The notes under the pieces are model-generated. The model saw nothing but the letters and a program-made list of their open reading frames with translations, did no database searches and had not been told where the DNA came from. Positions 25,612-35,182 of a stretch of 64,000 bases of DNA are shown here, piece by piece. Source of the DNA: Flavobacterium sp. J49 (GTDB taxonomy: Bacteria; Bacteroidota; Bacteroidia; Flavobacteriales; Flavobacteriaceae); the NCBI RefSeq assembly GCF_011742145.1, contig NZ_JAAQQU010000038.1:92883-156882 (forward strand), read 5' to 3'. Numbering within the stretch: position 1 is the first letter of the stretch; the number at the start of each line of letters is the position of its first letter. Made by a program: the position numbers and the translations under genes.

Positions 25612-27306
25612 TTATTTTAAAATTTGTGCCGCGTTGATCCATTGCCAAATGTGAAAACTACTCTGGTTGTCTCCGTTAAAAAAATGATCCAATTCGGTTT
25701 GCAAAGCCTTTGAATCAAACCATGAGTTCTGCTTCAACACTTCCACTTCGGCCGTTACCCAAGCTTTCAAATCTTCCGAAAGCCATTCTCGTTGTGGCGT
25801 TTGCAAAGGTCTTTTGGGTGCCAAAACTAAGTCTTTTTGTAAAAACTTTTCGGCTATTTTGCGAAGCATCCATTTTTGAATGCCGTCTTTGATTTTAAAA
25901 TCGGTCGGTCGACTGAAAACATATTCCACCAACTCATAATCCAAAAAAGGTTCGCGCAATTCGGTGCCGTACATCATTGAAATGCGGTCGTTAAAACGCA
26001 ACGCTCTGGGGATTTTGGTGCAAAACAAATCGCGGTATTGCATATTCAGTAAGGCGTCTTCAAAAGGTTTCGGGTAATGGGTTTTGGCATAATTTTTCGC
26101 AAAATCTCCATTCAAAACGCCGGCTCTAAAAGGCGATTTCGTCACACCTTGCACGATGCTTTGCGAATTGGAAAGATAATAATCATATCCGGCCCAAGCT
26201 TCGTCAGAGCCTTGACCGTCGAGCAAAACCTTAACGCCGTTTTGACTCGCCGTTTTAAATATATTCGAATAAGCAATCGTTGGAATTCCGCCATAAGGTT
26301 CGGCTTGCAATTGGGCAATTTTAAGTGATAAATCGGGAACTTCATTAGCCGATAATGGGCAAACATTCAAATGATATGGTCGTTGTTCCAACATCGATTT
26401 GACCCAAGGCAATTCGTCGTAACGGTCGTCATTGGTCACAAAAGTAAAAGCTTCAATCGTTGATTTATCGATATCTTGTTGGTCAATCAGTGCCAATAAC
26501 GTACTCGAATCCAAACCGCCGCTTAAATTAAACCCGATAGGAACATCTGCTCTGAATCTTAAGTTAATGGCTTTCAGTAGTAAATGGGTAATGTATTCTT
26601 CTTCGTTTTGATGAAACCGGTTTTGCAATTGAGCTATTCGCTCCTCAAAGTGGTACCACTTTTTAATTTGCAAATGATTGTGTTGTAAAGTCAAAAAATG
26701 TCCGGCTTCGAGTTGCTGAATGTCGGTCCAAAATGTCTCGTTGGGTAACCCGTAACTGCCTTCGGAAAAGAAATTGAGCCAAACTTTATCATTCGGTTTC
26801 TTAGCAATTCCGGCCGCAAAAAGCGTATTAATTTCAGAAGCAAAAAAGAAGTTATTTTGGTCAAAAAAGTAATGGAACGGTTTTACACCAAATCGGTCGC
26901 GCGCGGCAAACAAGCTTTGTTCTTTGACATTCCATATCGCAAAAGCAAACATACCATTGCATTGGTCTAAACAATTTTCACCCCATTCGCGATAAGCGTT
27001 GAGTAAAACTTCGGTATCGGATTGGGTTTTGAAAGTGTATTTGGACTGAAGCGTTTTTCGCAACTCCAAGTAATTGTAAATTTCGCCATTAAAAACCATG
27101 ACATAGTTTCCACAATCACTCAAAAAAGGTTGGTTTGCGCCTTCCGACAAATCAATGATGCTTAAACGGTTGTGTCCTAAAGCAATCTTGCCTTCTATTT
27201 CCCAATCGGCGGTAAAATCGGGACCGCGATGCTTTTGGGCTTCGAGCATTTGCAAGATGGTAAACTTATTGGCTTTTGGCCCAATGATTCCGGCAATTCC
27301 GCACAT
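25612..27306 (-). CDS. asnB: Glutamine-dependent asparagine synthetase-type amidotransferase
   Basis: 564 residues. Cys2 of MCGIAGIIG is the glutaminase nucleophile; GHNRLSIIDLS and FNGEIYNY complete the N-terminal Ntn domain. The ATP-binding loop LSGGLDSS (261-268) begins the synthetase domain. Copies inside O-antigen and capsule loci (WbpS-like) generally amidate the carboxyl of uronic or nonulosonic acids rather than make asparagine. The neighbouring nonulosonate genes support that here, but it is inference. Confidence 0.88.
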   Translation of the reverse strand: MCGIAGIIGPKANKFTILQMLEAQKHRGPDFTADWEIEGKIALGHNRLSIIDLSEGANQPFLSDCGNYVMVFNGEIYNYLELRKTLQSKYTFKTQSDTEVLLNAYREWGENCLDQCNGMFAFAIWNVKEQSLFAARDRFGVKPFHYFFDQNNFFFASEINTLFAAGIAKKPNDKVWLNFFSEGSYGLPNETFWTDIQQLEAGHFLTLQHNHLQIKKWYHFEERIAQLQNRFHQNEEEYITHLLLKAINLRFRADVPIGFNLSGGLDSSTLLALIDQQDIDKSTIEAFTFVTNDDRYDELPWVKSMLEQRPYHLNVCPLSANEVPDLSLKIAQLQAEPYGGIPTIAYSNIFKTASQNGVKVLLDGQGSDEAWAGYDYYLSNSQSIVQGVTKSPFRAGVLNGDFAKNYAKTHYPKPFEDALLNMQYRDLFCTKIPRALRFNDRISMMYGTELREPFLDYELVEYVFSRPTDFKIKDGIQKWMLRKIAEKFLQKDLVLAPKRPLQTPQREWLSEDLKAWVTAEVEVLKQNSWFDSKALQTELDHFFNGDNQSSFHIWQWINAAQILK

Positions 27307-27307
27307 C

Positions 27308-28249
27308 TTATGAAGTCGTTGTTTTTAAAAATTGAAACACTATAAACTCTTCTGTCATCGCCATCGATTCATAAGTAGCACCGGCTATGTGCGGTGTGAT
27401 GATGATATTGTATTCCTCGGTGGCCAATTCGACCAAAGGATTTCTTATCAATTGCTTTTTGTTGAATTCGTCTTGTAAAACATCGGTGGCAATGCCAAAT
27501 ATTTTATTTTGTTTGAGCAATTCGGCTACCCGATTTTCATCCCAAACATTCCCGCGAGAGGTGTTGATTAGCACTGCATTTTTTTGACAATGTTCCAATA
27601 ATTCTTCGTTGACAAAATTTTCATTTTCTATATTGTACGGAATATGAATGCTGATAATCTCAGCCCAAGCAAATAAGTCTTCCGGATTAGAGAAACTCTT
27701 ATACTTATTGGTTTGGGAAACGATATCAAAATAACCTATCTCCAAACCGAAAGCTTCGGCAAAATGAGCGACTTGCTTGCCTACTCTGCCCAAACCTAAA
27801 ATCCCGATTTTCTTTCCGCGAAGGTTGTTTCCTTTGAAATGATCTCGATACCAATTTCCTTCTTTTACGTCTTCGAAAGCGCTTGGGATTTTCTTGAGCA
27901 AAGCCATTAGCAAAGCCCAAGTATGCTCGGCTGTGGAAGGAATCGACCCTAAAAATTCGACTTCGCCTTTTAACGAAATGACTTTTCCGCCACGGCTTTC
28001 AAAATAGTCGGTATCAATATGATCTAAACCCGTTGTAGCGGTTAAAATGTATTTAAGTTGTGGTGCTTTTTCAAGTATTTCTTGGGTCAATTTGAATCTT
28101 AATCGGACAAACAAAACATCAACCTCAGCAATATTTTCAGTCAAGTCTTCAAGTGAAGTAAAATCACGTTGAACCACCTCAAAATGTTTTTGAAGTTCGG
28201 CAATCGCATTCGGACTAAAATCTTCCGATTCAGTGATTAAAATTCTCAT
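27308..28249 (-). CDS. D-isomer-specific 2-hydroxyacid dehydrogenase family protein
   Basis: 313 residues. The NAD-binding domain has GILGLGRVGKQVAHF (G152, G154, G157), INTSRGNVWDE with the substrate-binding Arg, and TPHIAGATYES with the catalytic His. The N-terminal catalytic half has VLFVRLRFKLTQEIL and TATTGLDHIDT. Members act on 2-keto or 2-hydroxy acids such as phosphoglycerate or lactate. It is overlapped by the CMP-sugar synthetase gene by 20 bp, so it probably serves the same glycan, perhaps by making a hydroxyacyl substituent; the substrate is not predictable. Confidence 0.85.
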   Translation of the reverse strand: MRILITESEDFSPNAIAELQKHFEVVQRDFTSLEDLTENIAEVDVLFVRLRFKLTQEILEKAPQLKYILTATTGLDHIDTDYFESRGGKVISLKGEVEFLGSIPSTAEHTWALLMALLKKIPSAFEDVKEGNWYRDHFKGNNLRGKKIGILGLGRVGKQVAHFAEAFGLEIGYFDIVSQTNKYKSFSNPEDLFAWAEIISIHIPYNIENENFVNEELLEHCQKNAVLINTSRGNVWDENRVAELLKQNKIFGIATDVLQDEFNKKQLIRNPLVELATEEYNIIITPHIAGATYESMAMTEEFIVFQFLKTTTS

Positions 28250-28928
28250 CTTTCCAATCTTGGTATAATATTTCGGCTATTTTAAAATCTCTTGGCGTAT
28301 CAATGTTGGCCAACCAATCCGCCTGCATTACATACGCTTTTTTATTGGCTACCATAAAGGAGTTTTCTTTGAAAAAAGCAGCAGTTTTCACGGCATAAAA
28401 ACAACCATTGCGATAATACACCGGTTGCAAATCTTGTCTTCTGGCAGTTTCGCCTTCGGTTAAAAAAGGAATCAGAACATCATTGGCGCCCAAATTATAC
28501 ATGCGCGCCGGATGCATATCATCCATCGGAACGACACTGATAACACCGTTGGTATTTGTATCGTTTTCAAATATAGTAATGATGTTGTCTAAATCGGCGG
28601 CTGTTCTTAATGGTGAAGTCGGTTGCAGCAAGACTATAATCTCAAAATCTTCTTGTAATTCTTGGTAAACATGTTCTACGGCAGTCACCACATTACTGGT
28701 GTCGGTGGCCAAATCGCTTGGTCTGAGAATCACTTCGGACCCAAATTGCTTTGCCACATCGGCGATTTCCTCTGAATCCGTAGAGACAATGAATCTTGTG
28801 GTTTTTTTGGAGGCTTTGGCACAATCAATGGCGTGTGCAATCAACGGTTTGTCTCCCAATATTTTAAGGTTCTTCTTGGGAACGCCTTTCGAACCGCCAC
28901 GCGCCGGTATGATGACCAAAACTCTCAT
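28230..28928 (-). CDS. CMP-nonulosonate synthetase (acylneuraminate cytidylyltransferase family)
   Basis: 232 residues. The CTP-binding start LVIIPARGGSKGVPKKNLKIL, the STDSEEIADVAK segment and LLQPTSPLRTAADLD identify the NeuA/LegF/PseF family, which activates a 9-carbon keto acid with CTP. By context with the NeuB-type and NeuC-type genes directly upstream it should activate sialic or legionaminic acid. Sequence alone does not choose between them. It overlaps the downstream dehydrogenase by 20 bp. Confidence 0.9.
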   Translation of the reverse strand: MRVLVIIPARGGSKGVPKKNLKILGDKPLIAHAIDCAKASKKTTRFIVSTDSEEIADVAKQFGSEVILRPSDLATDTSNVVTAVEHVYQELQEDFEIIVLLQPTSPLRTAADLDNIITIFENDTNTNGVISVVPMDDMHPARMYNLGANDVLIPFLTEGETARRQDLQPVYYRNGCFYAVKTAAFFKENSFMVANKKAYVMQADWLANIDTPRDFKIAEILYQDWKDENFNH

Positions 28929-30088
28929 TAATAGGTAATGGTTTTGTGAAACTGTAGCGGTAATTCTTTGAGCAATTGCGCTATTTTATCTCCGGCATCA
29001 CCTCCGCCGTACACATCCGATTTCGGTCTTTCTTGTTTTTTTAGTATAGCATCGACCGCCGCTATAATCTCGTTTTCGTCATAAGTTACATCGACCACAT
29101 TTCGCCCACGGTCACGACGGTTTTGACGCGATCCGATGTTGATTGTCGGCACACCAAGATAAGCACATTCTCTAATGCCAACACTGGAATTCCCAATCAG
29201 GCAAAGCGAGGAATGTAACAAGTTGAGGAAATCATCGCCTTCCATGTTTTTAAAAAAGTGTACGTTTTCCATTTTATATTTTTCGCGAAACGAACGAATT
29301 CCGGTGGAAGTGCCATCCGCTCCGGCATCCACATTGGGCCAAAACCAAAGTGTGGGTTTGTTGATTGTTTGAATCGCTCTCAAAGTCGCTTCTATGTGTT
29401 TTCGGGAATCTTGGTATTCATTGGTCACCGGATGTTGCATCACGACGATATAGCCGTTGCTCAAATCGGGTTGCGAACCAACGCCGCCGTATTTTTCATA
29501 CGGATTGAAAGTCAACGCATCATTTTTTGCCACTTCCTGCGCAATATCAATAGAAGGACAACCGGTGTTGAACACCATATTGGCATTTTCACCGAGCTGA
29601 ATCACTCTTTGCTTTGCATTTTCGGAAGCCACAAAATGGTAATCGGCCAATTTGGTAATGGCGTGTCTGACTTTTTCATCAATATTGCCGGTTACTTCAC
29701 CGCCTTGAATGTGTGCCAGAGGAATGTTCATGTACGAAGCCGAAATCGCTGTGGCCATGGTTTCAAATCTATCGGCAACAGTAACCACAATATCCGGTCG
29801 AAGATTGTCAAAAACCGTTGACAATTCGAGTATTCCGATGCCGGTTGTTTTCGCAGCAGCGGTTAAATTCTCCCCTTCGAGTACATTAAAAACTTTGGCG
29901 GCAATTTCGAAACCATCTTTTTCAATGTAATTCACCGCACTACCGTATCGGTCGAGCAAAGCCGAAGCCGCTACGATGAGTTGCAACTCCAATTCGGGAT
30001 GCTTTTTAATGGCGGTTAAAACGGTTTTAACGCGGCTGTAAGAAGGTCGGGCTGTGATAACGACAGCTATTTTTCGGGTGTGGCTCAT
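28928..30088 (-). CDS. UDP-sugar 2-epimerase, hydrolysing (NeuC/LegG type)
   Basis: 386 residues, GT-B fold. DIVVTVADRFETMATAISASY, LAHIQGGEVTGNIDEKVRHAITKLADYHF and GNSSVGIRECAYLGVPTINIGSRQ are the family motifs. It should release a 2-epimerised free sugar (ManNAc, or the diamino-trideoxymannose of the legionaminate route) from its UDP precursor. The N-terminal loop reads TARPSYSRVK, unlike the GSRAEYG of E. coli NeuC, so it belongs to a distinct branch. It overlaps the NeuB-type gene by 4 bp. Confidence 0.9.
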   Translation of the reverse strand: MSHTRKIAVVITARPSYSRVKTVLTAIKKHPELELQLIVAASALLDRYGSAVNYIEKDGFEIAAKVFNVLEGENLTAAAKTTGIGILELSTVFDNLRPDIVVTVADRFETMATAISASYMNIPLAHIQGGEVTGNIDEKVRHAITKLADYHFVASENAKQRVIQLGENANMVFNTGCPSIDIAQEVAKNDALTFNPYEKYGGVGSQPDLSNGYIVVMQHPVTNEYQDSRKHIEATLRAIQTINKPTLWFWPNVDAGADGTSTGIRSFREKYKMENVHFFKNMEGDDFLNLLHSSLCLIGNSSVGIRECAYLGVPTINIGSRQNRRDRGRNVVDVTYDENEIIAAVDAILKKQERPKSDVYGGGDAGDKIAQLLKELPLQFHKTITY

Positions 30089-31095
30089 GCTAAATCTGCT
30101 TCATTCAAGAAATCCCATTGGGACTTATCAGTGTTCAATTGTCTTCCGATTACTTTTTCAAAATCGGCTGCGTCGATGCCGTAACCTTTGGGCTTTTTGC
30201 TTTCCAAATCGGCAAACGTAAGGACATGTCCTTGTGGTAAATTTTTATTAATGGCCAATGATTTTTCAAAGATGCTTTTCAGTTCAGTGAAATTATCATT
30301 GTTATTTTTATCAATAGGATTATTTTGTGCCAAATGTATTTCGGCTGCTGCTTCAACCAATTGCTTGGTTTCTTCTATAGTCAGTGACGCAATCGCATCA
30401 GGTCCAAACATCGAACGGCTGAACACCACGTGAAACTCTAAGATTTCCGCACCGAGGGCAACTGCGGCAATTCCGGTAGCGATTTTGGCCGAATGGTCAG
30501 AAAAACCAATGGACACATCGTATCTTGCTTTCAATTCTGCTATCACATTCAAACCGTATTGTTCGGGTTTTGTCGGATAAGCGGTGGTGCATTGCAAGAT
30601 GGAAAAATGGACTTTTTTGCTTTTCAAGAAATCGATCGTTTTGTCCAATTCGGCAAAACTGCTCATGCCCGAAGAAATGACAATCGGTTTTCCGGTTTGG
30701 GCAATTTTTTCCAACAAAAGAAAATTATTGACTTCGCCTGAACCTATTTTGTAAGTGTGAACGCCTACTTCTTCCAACCAATCCACCGCCAAATTGCTGA
30801 AAGGCGAACAGATAAAATCCAATCCTACTTCGTCGCAATGTTGTTTGATGCCTTTCCACTGTTCGAGTGTGAATTCCATGCGCTTCCAATAGTCGTAACG
30901 AGTGGCATCTTCTTTGGAGAATTTCACCCGAAAAGGCTCATGGATACTACTTTCGGCTTCGGCTATGTGCATTTGGAATTTAATCGCCTGCACACCGGTT
31001 TTAGCCACGGCATCGATATAGGAATGCAATATTCCCAAACTGCCTTCGTGCGCTTGAGCAATTTCGGCTATTAAATAGGGTTTGTGGTTCATCAA
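30085..31095 (-). CDS. N-acetylneuraminate / legionaminate synthase (NeuB/LegI type)
   Basis: 336 residues. A TIM barrel with YLIAEIAQAHEGSLG, AIKFQM, FICSPFSNLAVDWLEE, YKIGSGEVNN and CTTAYPTKPEQ, the catalytic and PEP-binding positions of the NeuB family, followed by a C-terminal SAF (antifreeze-like) domain from about 275 (LPQGHVLTFADLESKKPKG). It condenses phosphoenolpyruvate with a 6-carbon N-acyl mannosamine-type sugar. With the two genes after it, a full CMP-nonulosonate block is present. Confidence 0.92.
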   Translation of the reverse strand: MMNHKPYLIAEIAQAHEGSLGILHSYIDAVAKTGVQAIKFQMHIAEAESSIHEPFRVKFSKEDATRYDYWKRMEFTLEQWKGIKQHCDEVGLDFICSPFSNLAVDWLEEVGVHTYKIGSGEVNNFLLLEKIAQTGKPIVISSGMSSFAELDKTIDFLKSKKVHFSILQCTTAYPTKPEQYGLNVIAELKARYDVSIGFSDHSAKIATGIAAVALGAEILEFHVVFSRSMFGPDAIASLTIEETKQLVEAAAEIHLAQNNPIDKNNNDNFTELKSIFEKSLAINKNLPQGHVLTFADLESKKPKGYGIDAADFEKVIGRQLNTDKSQWDFLNEADLA

Positions 31096-31122
31096 TTTGG
31101 ATTGTAACGGAAGTAAAAATAA

Positions 31123-32031
31123 CTATTTTTCCGGTTTCCAAAATATTTTTGCTTCGTTTAATTTGGCATAAGCCTCATATTCTTGAGAAGTCAGCGCATT
31201 TCGGTGCTGCATCAATTTGGGCGCCGCCCAAAACAAATCGCAAATCGCCAAAAACAAAGGTGTGATTACTTTAAACTGTCCTTTAAAAATTTTGCCTTTC
31301 CCTTGCATCCAAAGCGAATACGCCATCTTTCGGGGGATTTTTGACCAAGGCAAGAATAGAAAATAAGTATACCAATCGGCGCGAATGGCTCTGCGATAAC
31401 GGAAGGCAAAAGCTTTGGTGTCTTTGGCTCTTTCTTTTAAATCGACGCGGTGTTGCACCAATATTTCGGGAACATAATGCACTTCCCATTGGGTTTTGAA
31501 TAATTGGAAAGCCGCAAAATTCTCTTCGCCGTAAAACTCAAACCATTCGGGATAATTGGGTATTTCTCGCCACGCTTTCATATTCCATACATGTCCACAG
31601 CCTACAAAACTCTTTACTTTTTGCGATGTTTCCTCAGTTTGCAATGCTTCCGGAACGGTTTTGCCCCAAAATATTCTGGTTGCTATAAGTCCGCAACGTG
31701 GGTTATTGGTGAAATAATTTAGGATGGAATCAATGGGATTTTTGCTTAGAAAATGAGCATCATCGTCTAAGGAAATAGCAAAATCGGCATCAGTTTCGTT
31801 GAGCATTTTGTTCCGACAATAAATATAGCCTTTGGAGACTTCATTTCGGTGCAATTGGACTTGTGGAAATTGTGCTTTGATTTTTTCAAAAGTACCGTCA
31901 ACAGAACCATCGTCAAAAACAACGCAAGTCAGCTGTTCGCTTATTAAGTGTCTGATTTTTTCCAAGGTGAAAAGCAAGTCAGCACAACGGTTCTTGGTGG
32001 AAATTAATATAGTTGTTTTGACTACAGACAT
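31123..32031 (-). CDS. Glycosyltransferase family 2
   Basis: 302 residues, GT-A. KTTILISTKNRCADLLFTLE, CVVFDDGSVDGTFEKIK and the metal-binding AISLDDDAH identify GT2. The C-terminus (about 215-302) is basic and carries aromatic segments that may lie on the membrane. Acceptor and donor unknown; 27 bp after the NeuB-type gene. Confidence 0.9.
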   Translation of the reverse strand: MSVVKTTILISTKNRCADLLFTLEKIRHLISEQLTCVVFDDGSVDGTFEKIKAQFPQVQLHRNEVSKGYIYCRNKMLNETDADFAISLDDDAHFLSKNPIDSILNYFTNNPRCGLIATRIFWGKTVPEALQTEETSQKVKSFVGCGHVWNMKAWREIPNYPEWFEFYGEENFAAFQLFKTQWEVHYVPEILVQHRVDLKERAKDTKAFAFRYRRAIRADWYTYFLFLPWSKIPRKMAYSLWMQGKGKIFKGQFKVITPLFLAICDLFWAAPKLMQHRNALTSQEYEAYAKLNEAKIFWKPEK

Positions 32032-32038
32032 GGCTCGA

Positions 32039-33055
32039 CTAATATTTTTGAATCATGGCTTTGGGCAAACCAATAAATTTATAAAAAAGGCGTCGGTATT
32101 TTCTTTTGTTGAAAAACTTGATAAACAGTTTGTTCTTGATATAGTAACTAAAAGCACTCACTTTTTTAAAAGAGTCTAATGCATGCAATTCTGGAATAGC
32201 ATTTTCTTTGTTTTGGAAAGATTGAAGCACTTGTGTCATCCATTCTTCATACACATTACCGAGGTGATAGGCATAATTGTCGTTGGTAGTCAATCGCCAC
32301 AACCCGTAGGGTAAAGTTGCTTCATCCAAATACCTTTCCGAAGTTCCGCCCAATTTGAACCCTAAATACGTCGGGATTTCGGTAAACAATTCTTTGCGGT
32401 ACGTCGCCACAAAATGTCCCGAACCCACAACCGCACTGTGATTTCCATTTTCAATGGTTAAAATTTGTTTCAAATAATCGGGATTGTAATCATCACCCCA
32501 ACCTATGCTGTAATAAAATTTCTTGAGTGCTTCAACGTTTTGGACCGGTTTGAACTTTAATTTTTTAGTAAACAAATTGTCAAAAACCATGTTGCCGCAA
32601 CAGTGCCCGAAAGTGCGGAACTGCGGCACGATTCCGACCACGCCGGCTTTGGGAAACTGATTAAAAACGGCTACGGTTTCTTGCTGCCAATGTTCTAAAA
32701 AAAGCACATCGGCATCAGATATGGTAACCAATTCGATGTTGTTTCCGGCCAGACCTTTGAGAATGGCGTTCAGTTTACCGATATTTTCAGAATGAATCAG
32801 CTCGTTGATTTTTTGGGTCTCTAATAAATCGTTTAGATACGCTTTGACTTCGGCACAACTGCCGTTATTGACAATAGTGATGAATGTTTTGCTGTGGCAA
32901 GTGAGCAACAAAGATTGAACACACAACTGAAAATTCTTAAAACTGTCTTTGAAATAGCCTTCCTGATTAGGGATATACACCGGAATGACCACCTGATGTT
33001 TGAACTCGGTGGGATCTTGGGGTACATCTTTATGGGGATTGAATCCTTGGCGCAT
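32039..33055 (-). CDS. Glycosyltransferase family 2-like (GT-A)
   Basis: 338 residues. HQVVIPVYIPNQEGYFKDSF near residue 20, TFITIVNNGSCAEVKAYL and ELVTISDADVLFLEHW with the DAD metal site indicate GT-A. The remaining 200 residues are divergent, so the subfamily is uncertain. It precedes the GT2 gene in transcription, 7 bp apart. Confidence 0.82.
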   Translation of the reverse strand: MRQGFNPHKDVPQDPTEFKHQVVIPVYIPNQEGYFKDSFKNFQLCVQSLLLTCHSKTFITIVNNGSCAEVKAYLNDLLETQKINELIHSENIGKLNAILKGLAGNNIELVTISDADVLFLEHWQQETVAVFNQFPKAGVVGIVPQFRTFGHCCGNMVFDNLFTKKLKFKPVQNVEALKKFYYSIGWGDDYNPDYLKQILTIENGNHSAVVGSGHFVATYRKELFTEIPTYLGFKLGGTSERYLDEATLPYGLWRLTTNDNYAYHLGNVYEEWMTQVLQSFQNKENAIPELHALDSFKKVSAFSYYIKNKLFIKFFNKRKYRRLFYKFIGLPKAMIQKY

Positions 33056-33064
33056 TTTAAAAAA

Positions 33065-33904
33065 TTAGAATAAATGTTTAGTCGCTACTGTTCCTTTTAC
33101 AAAAACATAATCGGCACTGCCTTCGTAAGCATGAACGGTGGCCAATTGGTTTTCGGTATTGATTTTATAGATTTGGTCGAAACCATATTCTTTAAGCAAA
33201 TTTGTTATCTGATTACACGTTTCCAAGCTGTTGATTTCGGTGACCAATTCAATGATAATTACCGCATTTTCCACCTGGCTTAGCACCTCTTTGGCTCCTT
33301 CAAGCACTTCTTTTTCGAAACCTTCGACATCAATTTTGAGCAACAACTGATTTCCGGTGACATATTCTTTGAAACTGTCTAATTGGTTTACGGGAATCGT
33401 GATTTTTTTATCATTTTCCTGAAAGTTCACTTTCAAAGAATGCTTTCCTTTGTTCCAACCTTCATTGATATTCATAAAGGTATTGCCTTTAAAATTGCCC
33501 AATCCCATTTTGAACGGACGGATATTGTCAAATTGGTTGAGTCCGATGTTTCGTATAAAGTTGGTGAAATTATTGGATTCGGGTTCGAAAGAAAAAATTT
33601 CAATGTCTTTATTAGCCTTTGCAGCCGTTAGGGAGTGGATTCCGATATTGGCACCGATATCTATAAAATGATAGCCTTCGGAAGCCAATTTTGAGATTAA
33701 TTGCAAGACTTTGATTTCGTTATAACTGTTGAACACCACATTAGATTCGATGGCCGAAGTCACACCTGCGTACATTTTGAAACCATTAAATTCAAGCGCT
33801 ATTTTGCCGGAACCGATTAATCGTTTAATCCATTTTCGCAACAAATGGCTGCGTTTGACCTTGTGGTAAAGAAAAAGTAAAAAAGTTATGATTGTATTTT
33901 TCAT
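33065..33904 (-). CDS. FkbM-family methyltransferase
   Basis: 279 residues. YHFIDIGANIGIHSLTAA, IEIFSFEPESNNFTNFIRN and LLLKIDVEGFEKEVLEGAKEV are the FkbM motifs. Third FkbM gene of this half and the first tailoring gene after the exporter genes. Likely sugar O-methylation; target unknown. Confidence 0.9.
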   Translation of the reverse strand: MKNTIITFLLFLYHKVKRSHLLRKWIKRLIGSGKIALEFNGFKMYAGVTSAIESNVVFNSYNEIKVLQLISKLASEGYHFIDIGANIGIHSLTAAKANKDIEIFSFEPESNNFTNFIRNIGLNQFDNIRPFKMGLGNFKGNTFMNINEGWNKGKHSLKVNFQENDKKITIPVNQLDSFKEYVTGNQLLLKIDVEGFEKEVLEGAKEVLSQVENAVIIIELVTEINSLETCNQITNLLKEYGFDQIYKINTENQLATVHAYEGSADYVFVKGTVATKHLF

Positions 33905-33915
33905 TTTAGACTATC

Positions 33916-35178
33916 TTAGGTAAAACGCATTCCAAAATCCATTAAAATCTTGCTTTGACGATTGGGCACTTGCTTCCCATTGCCGAAAAAGTCACCTTCT
34001 TCAACAATGATTTGAAAAGCATTGTCTATCCAATCGGCGACTTCATTGTCGACGGTCATGTAAATAGTGGCAAAATAAACTCCGTTATTAAACGTATTTC
34101 TTGGGAAAGTGATGTTAATGTTTTGGGGCACAATTTTCGGGTCGATATCCACCAAACTCGAGCTGACCCAACACAAGCGTTGTCCAAAGTCGTCTTCGAT
34201 ACGCACATCGAGTCGGATTCTGTCGCTGCTGATATTCTCCGGGTTTTGGAGTTTTAAATTGAGGTGTAAATCTTTCCCTGAAATAATACTTTCTGAGGCA
34301 TTTTCACCGTAGATATCTATGCGTTCAAATTTGACTTTGCCGTTGCCTTTTCGGCCTCTGACATTTAATAAATCATTCGAAAACGCGTTGCCTTGCAAAT
34401 AAGTCGTAATGGTTTCGTTGATATTGCCTTGGAACACCATTTGACCGTTTTCTATCAGCAATCCTTTGCTGCATAAATTTTGAACTGCCGCCATATTGTG
34501 CGATACGAAAAGCACGGTTCTGCCCTGACCTTTACTGATGTCGCCCATTTTGCCCAAGCATTTCTTTTGGAATTCGGCATCGCCTACGGCCAATACTTCG
34601 TCAACGATGAGGATTTCACTTTCGAGATGCGCGGCTACGGCAAAGGCCAAGCGCACATACATTCCGGAAGAGTATCTTTTAACCGGAGTATCAATATATC
34701 GTTCTACACCCGAGAAATCAATGATTTCTTCCAGTTTCCGGGTGATTTCTTTTTTGCGCATTCCGAGTATGGCACCGTTGAGATAGATGTTTTCTTTACC
34801 GGACAATTCGGGATGAAAACCGGTTCCAACTTCTAACAAACTGGCTATTCTGCCTTTTATTTTGATTTCGCCGGTGGTTGGTCCGGTAACTCTCGATAAT
34901 AATTTGAGTAGCGTACTTTTTCCGGCGCCGTTTTTACCGATAATCCCAACCGCTTCGCCTTGATTGATTTCGAAATTGACATCCTTTAGAGACCATACGA
35001 TATCACTGTCGCCTTTAGTGCTACGGTCGTTGGTTTGTCCGATTTTGAGAAAAGGATCTTCCTTGCCGCGCACTTTGGTCAACCAAAAACGTTCGATATC
35101 TCTTGAAATCGTTCCGGTTCCAATTTGACCTATTTGGTAGGCTTTAGAGAGGTTTTCTACTTTTATAATAGGTTTCAT
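33916..35178 (-). CDS. wzt: Polysaccharide ABC transporter ATP-binding protein (Wzt)
   Basis: 420 residues. The ATPase domain has Walker A GIIGKNGAGKSTLLKLL, signature KRYSSGMYVRLAFAVAA and Walker B EILIVDEVLAVGD. A C-terminal domain from about 270 (NGKVKFERIDIYGENASE to the end) matches the Wzt carbohydrate-binding beta-sandwich that reads the terminal modification of the O-antigen. Wzm partners are normally directly adjacent; here a foreign cassette of about 0.5 kb separates the two genes, ending 8 bp before this ATG. Confidence 0.93.
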   Translation of the reverse strand: MKPIIKVENLSKAYQIGQIGTGTISRDIERFWLTKVRGKEDPFLKIGQTNDRSTKGDSDIVWSLKDVNFEINQGEAVGIIGKNGAGKSTLLKLLSRVTGPTTGEIKIKGRIASLLEVGTGFHPELSGKENIYLNGAILGMRKKEITRKLEEIIDFSGVERYIDTPVKRYSSGMYVRLAFAVAAHLESEILIVDEVLAVGDAEFQKKCLGKMGDISKGQGRTVLFVSHNMAAVQNLCSKGLLIENGQMVFQGNINETITTYLQGNAFSNDLLNVRGRKGNGKVKFERIDIYGENASESIISGKDLHLNLKLQNPENISSDRIRLDVRIEDDFGQRLCWVSSSLVDIDPKIVPQNINITFPRNTFNNGVYFATIYMTVDNEVADWIDNAFQIIVEEGDFFGNGKQVPNRQSKILMDFGMRFT

Positions 35179-35182
35179 AGAA

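Noticed and set aside
25612..27306. AsnB as the ordinary cellular asparagine synthetase
   Set aside because: Position inside the glycan operon favours sugar amidation, although asparagine synthesis is not fully excluded.
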